64,000 nt of DNA from Climacium dendroides (taxonomy: Eukaryota > Streptophyta > Bryopsida > Hypnales > Climaciaceae): positions 17,546,001 to 17,610,000 of the forward strand of contig OX467082.1 in the NCBI GenBank assembly GCA_950106755.1. The letters run 5' to 3'. The notes beneath the pieces were generated by a model. That model ran no database searches and was not told where the DNA came from. It saw only the letters and a program-made list of their open reading frames with translations. The position numbers and the translations under genes were made by a program. The first letter of the stretch is position 1. Every line of letters begins with the position of its first letter. This document shows, piece by piece, positions 18,760-29,880 of this stretch.

Positions 18760-20453
18760 TCACGCTTTTCTTTTTTCTGTCGGCACATCTGCGCCTCCCG
18801 AGGGCTGTGACTCTGGTGCTGGTGCTGGAGGCGGCTTCTCTTGACCTTGAGCCCATATTGGTTTCTCGAACTCTCTCAATGGAATTTCAGCACACCTTCT
18901 CCACGAGGCACAAGATTCATCAGCTACATCCGTTAGCCAAAGAGAGAGGTGGGTTATGGTATATTCCCTTTCGAATAAAATTTTCCCATGCTCTGCTTCC
19001 ACTTTTGCCTTCGCTAAATCCAATTCTTCATCTGTCATGTGGCAATACAGCAGACTCATGTGCGGCATGTATTCTGCCACATAACAAAACAGACCCCGAA
19101 GTTGATGATAATTGTCAGCTTAACCAACAGAAATAAACTTTCAACTGCAATCGATCAAGACTACGCCAACTCAAGCTCATAACGGTCATTCCTCGTGTTT
19201 AAGAACCTTCTGTAGTATTCCCACATTATGTACTAGCATGGTTAATATATCACTTCCCACCTACCACAGCAGCTTTGTTTGATACCATTTATCCACACGC
19301 GAGCATCGACTATGAGAAGCGAACTTCCGGTAGCAAGCTATCAGATAACCTTGAAAACAATGAGCACTGGTGGAACAGAAATAATGTTCTACACTCCACA
19401 TACAATAACACACCAGTTACATCTACTAGCACAAGTACAGGCCAATAACCTATTGAAGAAAAATGATCGACAAACCTCGCAATTCAGAGCACATTGTGCT
19501 GAAGTTGGTTTAGTACCATAGTCGGAAAAATAAAATGTATTTTGACCTCTGGGAAGTGGTGAATTACCGTACCCGTACTATAGAATCGTAAAAAAAATCA
19601 CGAAGTGAAGATTTCTATGAGTCTTATGTTGCTGTATTATCTCATTGAGAAAATAACAACGTAATACTTCTAAATCCATGGAAAATGAAAAATGTTGAAA
19701 CCATGCAAGCCAAGAAATGAGACTCAACGCAGGAGAACATGACAGCAGCACTAAACACAAAACCTCGGGTTGTAAGAAAGTTCAAGATTATAAAAGAATG
19801 GAAGCTTACTTTTTCTGATCTCTTCCAGGTTGCTGTCCTCCTTCAGCTGATTGAAACATCCCAGAGCTTGTACATGTGCACCAACCACCTGCCAAAAACA
19901 ATTCAACGCAACGATCTAGAAACACAGAATCTTCAAAGCAGAAGTCTGATGTATGCAACGAGCAAAGTCTCATTTTGGCTTAGCCAATGCATCAATGCTG
20001 CATAATTTGTGATTACACGAAAATCGATCAGTATTAGGGCTATGCTACTCAATTGACATGGACAGAACAAAATACCTCATCAGATTTCTCGATAAGTAGG
20101 TAGACGCACTGATGATAAGTTTCCCCACTTGCAACCTCCTTAACTTTGAGTGTGAAAGGCAAAGTGGATTCACACAGTGCCTTAAGATTGCTTTCAGCAT
20201 CTGGCCACTCGCTGTAATGGTCGCCCAGAATTGTCACATGAGGCGAGAACATAGGGCCTTCATGCTGCTCCTTCAGCTGCGTCATTATTAAATGCAAAGA
20301 TGGATCATAATCAGCGGGTTCAGCCCACACCGAGTAAAAGCCTGGAGGAGGTGGTGAAGGCGGCGGGGGTGGGGGAGGGGGAGGGGGCTCCTCTTCCTCA
20401 ACTTCGTCACTCCCTCTCCTTTCACTCTTCCTCTTCTCCTCTTTCGGCGCCAT
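18760..20453 (-). CDS. Plant-type cyclic phosphodiesterase (2H superfamily), 3 exons
   Basis: On the minus strand: exon 1 20453-20076, exon 2 19888-19810, exon 3 19073-18760, joining in frame to 256 residues. Donors are GTATTT and GTAAGC; acceptors end in GCAG. The two catalytic motifs of the 2H fold are H72-V-T74 (in PHVTILG) and H157-x-S159 (in YMPHMSLLY). Spacing and the GFYSVW start of the domain match the Arabidopsis cyclic phosphodiesterase At4g18930, which opens ADP-ribose 1'',2''-cyclic phosphate from tRNA splicing and acts on nucleoside 2',3'-cyclic phosphates. Family members have about 180 residues. This one adds a charged, Glu-rich N-terminus and a run of 14 Pro interrupted by one Ser (residues 23-37), plus a Pro/Ala-rich tail. 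The first ATG is used because it opens the frame; a start nearer the domain would need another ATG, and none lies between. Confidence 0.92.
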
Positions 20454-20800
20454 TCAAGGCTTCTTAGATACGAGGTCTGCCTTCTTCTTCCGCTCTTAAA
20501 CCTAAAACAATAGACTGTTCAAAAATCGTATACTCGTTCTAACTACAAATGGTAACCCTAAAACAATCTCAAGAGCCTGGAAAGCCAAGCTTCAAATTCC
20601 ACTTCCTAACAACGCAATTCCGTGGCCACCCACACACTATCCCAGCCCGTTGATCCTCTATCGCGAGGCATATTCCACTTGGAGATGCTTGATCCCTGCG
20701 GTGAAATTGGTGGAAACCTCCAATCTATTACAACCGAGAGTTTGACCGAATTTTCAAAATAATTTGACTAGGTCAGACTAATACAACATTTTCCTAAATA
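20454..20800 (-). promoter_or_regulatory. Upstream region of the phosphodiesterase gene
   Basis: Likely leader and promoter of the minus-strand gene. It holds AACCCTAA at about 20552-20559, a telo-box-like word, and a second similar word (AAACCTAAAAC) near 20500. No convincing TATA box was assigned. Confidence 0.4.
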
Positions 20801-20975
20801 GAATGCAATTACGATACGATTCATTGTACAATAACTTTTTCTTATACAAATTGCAATCGCGATAACGTTCATGCAAACTACTGTACTCTAAAACAAATTT
20901 TCTTAAACAGAGTGCAATTACAATACGGTTCCTAGCGTACTCAACTGTGCAAACGCGACGTCACAATCGCAATAC
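20801..20975. repeat. Degenerate tandem repeat, about 58-bp unit, three copies
   Basis: Three successive segments carry the same order: TGCAATTACGATACG (or TGCAATCGCGATAACG, TGCAATTACAATACGG), GTTC or ATTC, then a GTAC-containing word and a T-rich end. Unit starts lie near 20804, 20851 and 20911. They are not coding. Confidence 0.5.
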
Positions 20976-22206
20976 CATCAGAATTGACGACACAAACAAA
21001 GCGTTCGCTGTCGGACTGCATACGATTTCAAACAACACTTGCAGGACAACGACAAGAGTCGAGACATGGAATAAGCCAGGCCTGTGAAGATTAGGTCAAA
21101 TTGAGTCCATTGATCTAACGTACACGGCTCTGCAAAATCCTTCTCTACCAACAGGAACACCATCCGCACGAATATCACCGTAAAAGGGTCTTCAACCAAT
21201 CCTTGGTCGGCTTCCAGAAGCCGCACGGAGAGCAAGACGACATTTGACGTAAATACGAAGCCGAAAAATTCGATGATTACAACTGTACAAGGAAATTGCG
21301 ACGATATAATTAAAAAAATTGCGACGACGACCTACCGCACACTTCATGGAATTGAATGCACGTCATACGACACTGCAGACACACAAACGCCGCTGCAGAG
21401 CGGGTCCGTCATGCACAATTGCACATGACTAAGCAAAGAGCGCCAGGACACACGTGCCGTCGTTTGGCTGGTGTCGCCTCTGCCATTTGTCCCGTGTCCT
21501 CGAAGTCCTGGACTCCTGGTGTCGCGTCTCCCAGACGCTCTGACATACGCCGTGAGGCATGCGGCATCAATCAATTGCGGTCAGAGGGCTCCCCAAATCT
21601 CCCGGACTGACATCGCGAGATCTTGCGGCACGACTTCGGTTCTTGCCCTCGCCTCGGACGGGACTCTCGGCGCTCCTTTTATTAGTGCAGCCGCTATGAG
21701 CGCCTACAGTAATCATAACTTATTTGGTTCTGTTCCCAAAATGAGGAAGAGTTTCCTATCATCTCCGCCATGACTTCGCAAACTGTTGCAATCCTCTGGC
21801 AATCATGTAACTTTACAGTGATGGTGTTGGGACTTGAAGATCAAATGCTCCCGGCGACCAACAGTCGTCGCCGCCATAGCCATCAATCCCTTGCGATGAC
21901 AGTGATGATGCTTGTGAAAACATCGCGCATGTCCGAGTGCATCTTTTTCAATGTAATGATGGGAAGAAGGTTGACGGAAGAGCTCCGAACCCTTATAATT
22001 GTTTTTCTGAATTTTTTTCATATTTTTCCTTACATCTTTGTACAATTTTAATACTTACCTCAACCTCATCAAATTTGTCACCAAAGAAGATATTTTTACG
22101 AAGATTCATTTTTTTCCATTATTCTACATGAATGAAAAGTTTTTGGACAAAACATCATCCTATTGCATGTTTTTCATTATACAAAACAAATATCAAAGCA
22201 TTTGAA
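20976..22206. other. GC-richer intergenic stretch, no gene recognised
   Basis: Between 21340 and 21780 the composition is near 50% GC and several overlapping open frames of 75-100 codons occur on both strands, none with recognisable similarity or clear splice partners. It could be a gene fragment, a noncoding exon, or the edge of an old element. Confidence 0.35.
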
Positions 22207-23126
22207 GGTTACCCCCTAAAGGGACTAGCCTTGTGTTTTGGGCAACATAACTTTGGGGGGCAACTACATGTGAGTGGAAAGTTTATTCTTTTTCTTTAAA
22301 ATGTTCACACAACATGTAGACGAGGAATAGCTTTAAGGCCCAACAATTTTCATATCTTTTGACTATATAGTTAAAAAGTTATCGTATGATATGTAGTTTG
22401 CTTCTCAACTTGGAGAGCCTTAGTAAATTAAAATATATATATTTCCAAAAAATAAAATTGGTTAATTAGACTTATATACACTCCTAAAGCTTTGAATCAT
22501 TCCATTTTAATTAATGACATGAAAGTTATGAGGAGTTCTAGTTTGTGGATTCTCTACTCTAAAATAAACTTTGAAGCCCTTTATCTAACTCAATTTTCAA
22601 TATTTAAAAAAAAAAAGTAAAATCATAGGGTGTAGATTGTTTATTACAACATTATAACCATTGAGATTGGCATTTTTTAATTCCATAAATAAATTCTTAT
22701 GAATTTAGTATTTTGAATCATTCTCTATTTCTTTCTACTTACTATTTTTTCCTACACGTACACTTACAAATGGTCTAAAAATTTTCAAGTATGTAGCCAA
22801 CTTGCCTTAAAGAATGAATCCAAAGAAGCATAATCATTTTGGACATTTTTTCATATCAATTTGACCTTGTGAAGTGCGGCTGCCCGTTTTTTCACAATAC
22901 CAAAATAAGGATTTTTGCCACTTTGAAGGCTAATATCTTGCAATCTCTACGGTTGGAATTTCTAAAATCTTCTGCACATCTTCTCAAATCAGTGTACTAC
23001 AAGATCCTATAGTAACATGTCCAAAAATGATATTTTTCAAAAATTAGGGTTTAGTATTATAAATGACAAATTTAGAACATTTTTGACAAAAACATAGTCA
23101 AGGAACTTTAAGGATTAAACAACAAA
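22207..23126 (+). repeat. Repeat family A, copy 2 (about 0.92 kb)
   Basis: The left end TTACCCCCTAAAGGGACT and right end AGTTCC...CTTTAAGGATTAA are inverted relatives. The interior matches the other A copies: 'aatgacatgaaagtta', 'aatatcttgcaatct', 'ctacaagatccta'. No coding frame. Confidence 0.65.
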
Positions 23127-24104
23127 TCATATTCTTATTTTCTCAAACTTCAATAGTTTTCAACATTAAACATGCACTTTTATTCCATATAATATTTTAT
23201 ATTTTATAATTAAAAATTAAAAATATAAATTTTATATGATTATTTGAAGTAATTTTCCTTTGTAAAAGCATAACAATTATACAATCACTAAAAATAGTGT
23301 GATCTTTTTTAGCCAAACAAATATGATGGTGGTTAAACATCAAGACGTAATTGATGTATTTCTTAGTCTCGTATAAAAAAAATTTGATAGAAAAAAGTTA
23401 AGTGTAGTATGCACTAAGTTTCTTGCTAGGCTTCCATGATCGTACTACCTTCAAAAGGCCACAAAAATCACAGTCTTGATGATTTTAGAGATATTCAAAG
23501 TAGAATTTAAATTAATAATTGAAGCTATTGTTTTTAATTGAATTTGAAAATTATATGGAATCTATTGTTTGGCTTTGAAAATGTCCTCAAGTTGACAATG
23601 TCATTTAAGATTAATATATGAATTCTTATATCTAAATTTTTAGTGCTTCTTTGAATTCTTATTTGTGTGATGATTTATTGGAGATCGTAAAGTTTCTAAG
23701 TGAAAAAGGTCAATAGGTTAACACATATGTGAATTCATTTTAAATATTCAATGGCAATAGATACATCTTTATAAATTTTATTTATTTTATAAAATACATG
23801 TATTTCATTTGTAAATCACAAACAAGTGAGATACATGTATAATAAAATACAATGTATAATGACATTCAAGTGTATTTCAGTTGTATGTTATTATACGGAT
23901 CTTTTGAACCTTTTTTCAAGAAAAATCTTTGAAAGATTAGAAGATGTTGAATCCAATCCAAGTTATTTTGTATTTTGGAATCTTTGTGGAAAAGTGTTTT
24001 CCAATGTTTAGGGAAAATATAGTTCACTATTGGTTGGCGCCTTTGCTTTTACTTTCATGAAATTTTTATATTTAGTTGCTTGTCATTTCAAATCCAAAGC
24101 TAAT
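23127..24104. other. AT-rich intergenic DNA
   Basis: Very AT-rich with no protein-like frame and no repeat ends that I could define. Confidence 0.4.
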
Positions 24105-24362
24105 ACCTACACTAAATAGTGAAATTAGGTTGCCCCACACTAATTTCTCGACATTCTACACTATATAAATATATACAATTTCTGTAGAAGGATGCACTAA
24201 TGTAGGAGCCATGTGTGTTGCATGGGTTGGTGCATTGGTTCATGGCTTGGGTTTAAAGAATTGCTTGTGCCTCCATCTGGAGAAGTGGTGAGTCATGAGG
24301 TAACTTTCCTGAAGAGGCAACCTAATTGTTAAGGCAACCTAATTTCACTATTTAGTGTAGGT
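24105..24362. mobile_element. MITE-like element with 30-bp perfect inverted ends
   Basis: The arm 24105-24134 (ACCTACACTAAATAGTGAAA...) is the exact reverse complement of 24333-24362. The 258-bp unit has no coding capacity. No target duplication is obvious, so the superfamily is open. Confidence 0.7.
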
Positions 24363-25226
24363 TACTAGAGGTAGGTATGTTCTTGAACAAGGTGAGTATT
24401 GCTTTAGGGTTTGTTGTAGCAATTAGTCACTACTTTATTGTCCACATTTGCCCCAAGTAATGAAATTTGGAATTTAGTTTCAAAACCAGCATGTCTTTGA
24501 CAAAGGATGATTGTAGCTTTTGCAAATTTGAAGTTGAAGGAAACTAGGTAGTGAGAAATTGATACTTGACATATAAACTAGGAGATTTTGATAAAGAGCA
24601 TTTGCAACTGGTGCCTTGGAAAAAAACCAAGTTCCTTCTATGGTAGGAATATCGTAAATGTAAGGGCCCCTTCTACCAGCACAATAGAGTATCTTGCAAT
24701 AAACAAGAGCCCACTCTACTTTTGATTTAAAAATATTCAATTTGCTCATAGTTGATTGTCTCACACTTGATTAGGAACAAGTTCAAAAGGTGGCCATTCT
24801 AGATGAAGCTATGAGACAAGAATGGGTCCCAATAGAAAATCCACATTTATATTGACTAAAATATTCATTCTTGAGGGGGAAAAAGATCTTTTAGGGGGGC
24901 ATATTTCCTCATCCTTTCTTTTTTCACACATCAGAGTTAATCATAAATTGTGTACAAATGCGGGACCATAAGCCAAATTTTGGAAAAAATACAAGACAAA
25001 CCTCCTTGGAGCATCAAAATTGAGGTTAGGTGGTGTTTGGTGCCGTATTCCTTTGGTACTATTCTTAGTGAAACCTTCTTCTGACACTTGTTTGTAAATA
25101 TAAGATAAACTTTTTTTTAAAATTTAAAGAGACGGTGACCATTGCATTACAAAACACAAGAAACAATCAATCGGGCTCCCTTAGGTGAGTAAGCCTGAGA
25201 GGCACACTTTGGACCACGAACTTTAC
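24363..25226. other. Intergenic DNA, no gene recognised
   Basis: A 94-codon open frame lies on the minus strand (24480-24764) without recognisable features; it may be chance. The rest is AT-rich and unassigned. Confidence 0.35.
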
Positions 25227-25366
25227 AATTAAGAGCAACCCCACAACAACATGCTAAAGCAACACTGAAAAAGGTTTTGCACCTGATTGATCTTCTCTTC
25301 TAATAACGAGGAATGTCCTCCATTGATTTGCTTGACAGTGGAGCTTGTTGTGGGGCTGCTCTAATT
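25227..25366. mobile_element. Small MITE-like inverted repeat (140 bp)
   Basis: AATTAAGAGCAACCCCACAA at 25227 pairs with TTGTGGGGCTGCTCTAATT ending at 25366 with one or two mismatches. Ends containing AGAGCA and a CC/GG block resemble common plant hAT-like MITE ends. A similar one-sided word (TTAGAGCATTCACAG) occurs at 25682. Confidence 0.5.
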
Positions 25367-26253
25367 CTATTCAGCTCCATTTTTCGATGAATCCCCCATA
25401 TCCTTCTCACTGAAATGCTTAAATTATCCATTTATGGTATTCCTAGCTTACAAAGAGCAGGCAAATCACCGAGGCAGCTCCAAGAGCTCCCTTGGAACAG
25501 TCTATTGTGTGCAATGCTGTAGTAGCAAGCATTGTATTGGTGGTAAATGCCGACACGTGCACTATGTGGAGTAATGTGCATAACCACCCAAGCTCCCAAA
25601 TATTCGTGCCTACAATAAATCATCACCTGATCCCAAAAAATTGCAAGTAGTTATCCAAACTCACACTCAGCTTTCCCAAGTTAGAGCATTCACAGTCCTT
25701 AAAAAATAAAAAATAAAAACTATTCATATTGGCCCTCCAAAAATATATATTTCTCTCGCTTTCATGAATGAGGTATCATCGTTAGAACTTGAAATTAGTA
25801 TCTTTGGAAGTGCATCCACTAAAAGCACTTTGAGTAGGCACCAAGAAATTCAAATTCAAGCATTGGACAACCACTCCAAAAGCAAGGTAAAAAGTAATAA
25901 ATTATATAGGTCTGGGCTAATCACAGTTACCAAAGCAAAAGGTGGCAAGTGACACTGTAGATGTGATCAAATGTGAAGTGTGAATGGTCAAATTTTTGCT
26001 TGGTAACTATGATTTGCCATGACCTCTATAATTTTATTTATTTTTACCTTGCTTTTGAAGTAGTTGTTCAAATGTCTAAGTTTGAACTTTCTTATATGTA
26101 TTCGAAGTGCTTTGTGATGTGCTTCCGATGATACAAATTTCAAGTCCTAATTCTATACCCATTTAGAAATTAGAAAAAAATATGGACGGGTCAACATATT
26201 ATTAGGAACAAGGATGTTCTTACTTCCACTACGGTGCGAAATTGGAGATGTAA
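25367..26253. other. Intergenic DNA, no gene recognised
   Basis: AT-rich. TTAGAGCATTCACAG at 25682 may be the left end of another small element whose right end is not clear. Confidence 0.35.
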
Positions 26254-26506
26254 TTAACCCCTAATCGCCCCACAAGCCAAAATGTGGCTTCTTTGACTTG
26301 GAAGGTTGTCCTTATTTGATTGTTATTATCTTTCAAACGGTACGGTCAAATCATTAGTTCATTTTCATGCACCTTTGGACTTCTCTCTCCACTACCAATT
26401 GGTACGGTCAATATTTTATGGATCTCATTTTGAATGGTAGTTTAAGAGGAATGAATTCCAAAGGGTTTGGATTTTAGTGAATTTAAACTAGGTGCTTAGG
26501 GGTTAA
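26254..26506. mobile_element. Repeat family B MITE, copy 1 (253 bp)
   Basis: It begins TTAACCCCTAATCGCCCC and ends GGTGCTTAGGGGTTAA, imperfect inverted ends. The interior resembles copy 2 at 28030 ('gccaaaatgtggcttc', 'ggtacggtcaatat', 'ggatctcattttgaatgg'). TTAA at both ends suggests a TTAA or TTA/TAA target duplication, as for piggyBac- or PIF/Harbinger-type elements. Confidence 0.75.
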
Positions 26507-28029
26507 GGAATAACTTGTTGCACTTCAACACCTCTAAACAAAATGGTGTAAAACAAGATGCACAACTACATTAGGTCTAACCAATTTAGTGTGGATTTGG
26601 TTGTCAACTGCACGATATTTGTCTATGACCATCAAGGTGGAAAAGCATCCAAAAACATCAATGTACCTATCCCTGACAAGTAGACTTTTATTGAAAGTAT
26701 CTCCAAAAGTGCAGTTAAATTCTACCCTTACTTGAATTGCAATTAGTTGACTATTGACTTTCTAAATCTCAATTTTACGATTAGGTTTTATGACAATCTC
26801 AATGGCCTAGACGAACCTTCATTTTGAACTTTATAATAATTATACATCTTATCTAAAACATTTATTTTTTAATTTATTTTTAATCCATGATTTTCAATTG
26901 CTAAAAGTACAAAAATGTTTTTTCTAATGAAAAAGGTGCCCTCAATTATGCTGAATTGCTTATTTTAACGTTTTTGGATGTACAATCAACACTCCTACAC
27001 ACACTCACAGTAGGCGCAGAAATCCACAAACCCCATACTGGTATGAGTTGACTCTCATTGCAAATTGCCTGGTAACTTAAGATAATTTAATTAGCAACCA
27101 CAGCTGAAACTTCCATTGGGTAAAACTTAAGTTACCAGGAGTACAATCGGGGACTTCAAGACTAGGAGGTGGAGTTGGTGAAGAAAAGTGTAACTTACAA
27201 GTTAACGTGACTTTTCTTTACCAACACCCTCTCTCATTCAATTCTCCAAAACCTACCTCCTTCTTCAATTTTTGGAACACTTATAACCATCACTAATTAT
27301 TATTTTTAATCAATTCTATTATATTTGAATGTATTTTATTTTAGAAGATATTATTGGGAATTGAAGGGGGATTCCAACATATTTCAGTGTGCATTATTTG
27401 GAAAACATATGAATACGTTTTGAATTTTGGAAGTATTGTCTTTAGATATACTAAAAGTAATAGTGGGCTCTTATGGACTTTCATGTTTTGATCGTGGACA
27501 TCTTCTGTCGTCAATATTTAAGAAAAAGTGGTGCTTTGGATTCAAATGTAGGTGTTTTTATTGCTGACTGTGGTTGTCTTTTTTTAGCTAGGTCTTCTTA
27601 AACGATTGTCAATTCTCAACAACACAAAACCTTTCTAAAAGCAAACTCCATTGCAAATCAACTCTTAAATGGTAGCTTCATGGACCTCCTACCTTTGCTA
27701 AAAATTTGTGTGAGATGCAATTTTTGCAAGTGTATTTTAGAACAATTGGCTTTTTCGTTCTTAATATTTGATTTCATATATGATTGCACAAGTTGAAGTT
27801 TCAAAATAATAAACATGTTTCCAAATATTTGAATGTGAAACTAAAAGCATGGCCATTGCAATATGACCCATTGTTACATCTTCATTTCTCTTTGGAATTG
27901 AAATGGCCATTGTAGAGAGGAAGTATAAGTTGCAATATGGCCCATTGTTACATCTTGAGTTCATGCCTGTACAGTCATTTGAAATATTTGTTGAATTGGA
28001 CAATGCGCTCTATCGCAGCTCCATGTAAA
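26507..28029. other. AT-rich intergenic DNA with short repeats
   Basis: Contains a 14-bp perfect inverted repeat, CCTGGTAACTTAAG at 27068-27081 and its complement at 27126-27139, enclosing 44 bases. Also a direct repeat of about 26 bases, TTGCAATATG(A/G)CCCATTG..., at 27857 and 27932. No gene-like frame. Confidence 0.5.
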
Positions 28030-28268
28030 TTAACCCCTGAGCGCCCCAGCAGCCCAAATGTGGCCTCCTACTATGAGACATTTGACCATTATAATGTCTT
28101 AGGCTGTATGGTGAAAACTTCTACAAATTTCTCCAAAGATGCCCTCCCTACCTCTCTTCCAATCTAAACGGTCATGTCTCTTGGATCTTATTTTTTAATC
28201 GGTGGGGTCTACTTGAATGGCAATTTGTAGCTTGTTTTTGGAATTTGCGTTGGGCGCTCAGGGGTTAA
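28030..28268. mobile_element. Repeat family B MITE, copy 2 (239 bp)
   Basis: Ends are a perfect 17-bp inverted repeat, TTAACCCCTGAGCGCCC at 28030 and its complement ending at 28268. The interior aligns with 26254-26506. It is non-coding. Perfect ends suggest this copy is the younger of the two. Confidence 0.85.
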
Positions 28269-28726
28269 TACAATTTTTAGGTTCCATTCTCTTGTCCAAA
28301 GCCTAGAGTTCATGATGCACGTAATTGATGCAACCAATCCTCCAAAATGAAACTATCCTATGTGATGAGTGAGGCGGTTAAGCGTTTCCTTTGTTTTAAG
28401 GGGGGATAAAAGTGGTACGTGGTCTAACTTCAAGGCGCCTGCATGAGTGCCATCAGATATTTTGGCAGAGCCCTGGCCTGAGTAGGGAGCTAAGCTCTCT
28501 GTAGGAATTGCCCATCATGTGGGGTTGGATCCCTCTGGCATGGGCAATGGGATAACTGTGGTTAAATTAAGCCAACTGACAGCCACAACTGGCCAAGGCC
28601 ATGTGAGAATCCATTGACATTCAGTTGCTCACCTCGGGACAGTCGGTGCTTTTCTAAGGCAATTTAAGGCCCAATTGCCTCCCCCAAATGCGCCACTTCA
28701 AGCCTACAGTATAGAGAAGAAAAAAA
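28269..28726. other. Intergenic DNA, no gene seen
   Basis: Moderate GC. Words such as CATGTGGGG and GGCATGGGCAATGGG near 28516-28550 are short and unassigned. No protein-like frame. Confidence 0.35.
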
Positions 28727-28770
28727 AATAGAAGAAAAAAAAAAAGAAGAAGAAGAAGAAGAAGAAGAGG
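28727..28770 (+). repeat. (GAA)n microsatellite
   Basis: An A-rich run leads into about nine GAA units and a GAGGAGG end. Confidence 0.85.
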
Positions 28771-28794
28771 AGGGAAATGTGTTTAAAAAATGCC

Positions 28795-29070
28795 CGTCTA
28801 AGGTGCAGGATACCAACTTAGGTGGGCCCAGCAAGGTAAACTTTGTGTTCTAGGAATAAAAATTAAAAAAATCCCCCTATTTTGAGCCATGTCTAGGATA
28901 TATTGTAGACCTTCCCTAGCTAATTTGGGGTCTCTGATTGCAAATAAGAATTCAAAAGTTGCAAAAAAAATCATTTGTGGCAAATAAAAAATTCCTGCGT
29001 TTTCCCCAAGTTAAATCCACCTCAACAGGGCCCACCTAAATTGGCACGATTTAATGTCCTGCGTCTAAGG
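28795..29070. mobile_element. Repeat family F MITE, copy 1 (about 276 bp)
   Basis: Inverted ends share GCAGGA and the word CCAACTTAGGTGGGCCC, with its near-complement GGGCCCACCTAAATTGG at 29028. The interior ('taaactttgtgttcta', 'ggggtctctgattgc', 'aaaattcctgcgtttt') recurs in diverged form at 30285-30536. Confidence 0.55.
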
Positions 29071-29129
29071 TAGGAGGTTTTAAAAGCGCAAAAGGTCTGT
29101 CTAAAATGGTCCACCTTCTCAAATGTATG

Positions 29130-29400
29130 CTGTTTGTACATGTTGTTTTTTCATAGCGTCATCAATGTACTAACAACGTATATTTTAAGAAGTGGGTGAT
29201 TTTAGAGCATTATGCCATTTCAACTTCAAAATTTCATAGCTAATTTCACAAAGCTTCACAAAATATGAAATGACTTGGATTAGATGCCAATTCCACTCGC
29301 CTTTCAAGGAAAATCTTTTTGAAAAATCTTTCAAGAAGCTGTACCTCCTATTTAGTTTCAGCTTTTAGGTGAGTGATTTATAGCTCTCCTACCTTATAAT
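29130..29400 (-). repeat. Repeat family C, minus copy
   Basis: The inverse of 16797-17110 and 37933-38230, for example 'gatgccaattccact' and 'ggatt...tgaaatgac'. A further minus copy lies at 52460-52615. Confidence 0.55.
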
Positions 29401-29689
29401 CATGGCCATGCACACTAGTGCCACATTGTTTCCAAAACCTTGCTTCACTTGTTGTGCAAAGTCAACATATATAAGTATTACAAACTCAATATTGCATACT
29501 CAAAATTGGCCTTCTTCAATTCAAGCCTACATAATGAAGAAGCCAGGGACTTATAATTGTCTTGAAAAAAAGGCTATATAACCATTGGTCCGAAAACCTC
29601 CAAAAGACAAATTGTCTTGGGTTAGTTTAAATTACACTAAAAGGACTAGTATACCTTGTGCCATTGCCACAACCAAAATAAAAGTAAAA

Positions 29690-29880
29690 GTGATTTTTTT
29701 AGTTTTTTAACTCATAAAAACTTCAAAATTCAATAACTTTTATATCATAGGTCCAAACATCATAGAAAAAAGGACCATACACCTCACAAAAAGCTTTCTA
29801 ACAATACCAAAAATGCAGTTGGGGAATGCACAGTTCATGAGATCTCACCATAACAAACAAAACAAAACAAACAAACAAGG
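29690..29880 (-). repeat. Repeat family D, minus copy
   Basis: Reads 'cttcaaaattcaataac', then a GTCCAAAC word, 'gctttctaacaatacc', 'gagatctcacc' and a final AACAAAACAAAACAAAC run. The same order occurs three times at 47405-48025 and inverted at 8885-9335 and 39095-39260. Confidence 0.6.

Noticed and set aside
18690..19136. 148-codon plus-strand frame
   Set aside because: It is antisense to exon 3 of the phosphodiesterase and begins inside the Stowaway MITE.
21344..21773. Overlapping frames of 76-100 codons on both strands
   Set aside because: The stretch is GC-rich with no conserved motif and no splice partners. I could not support a gene.
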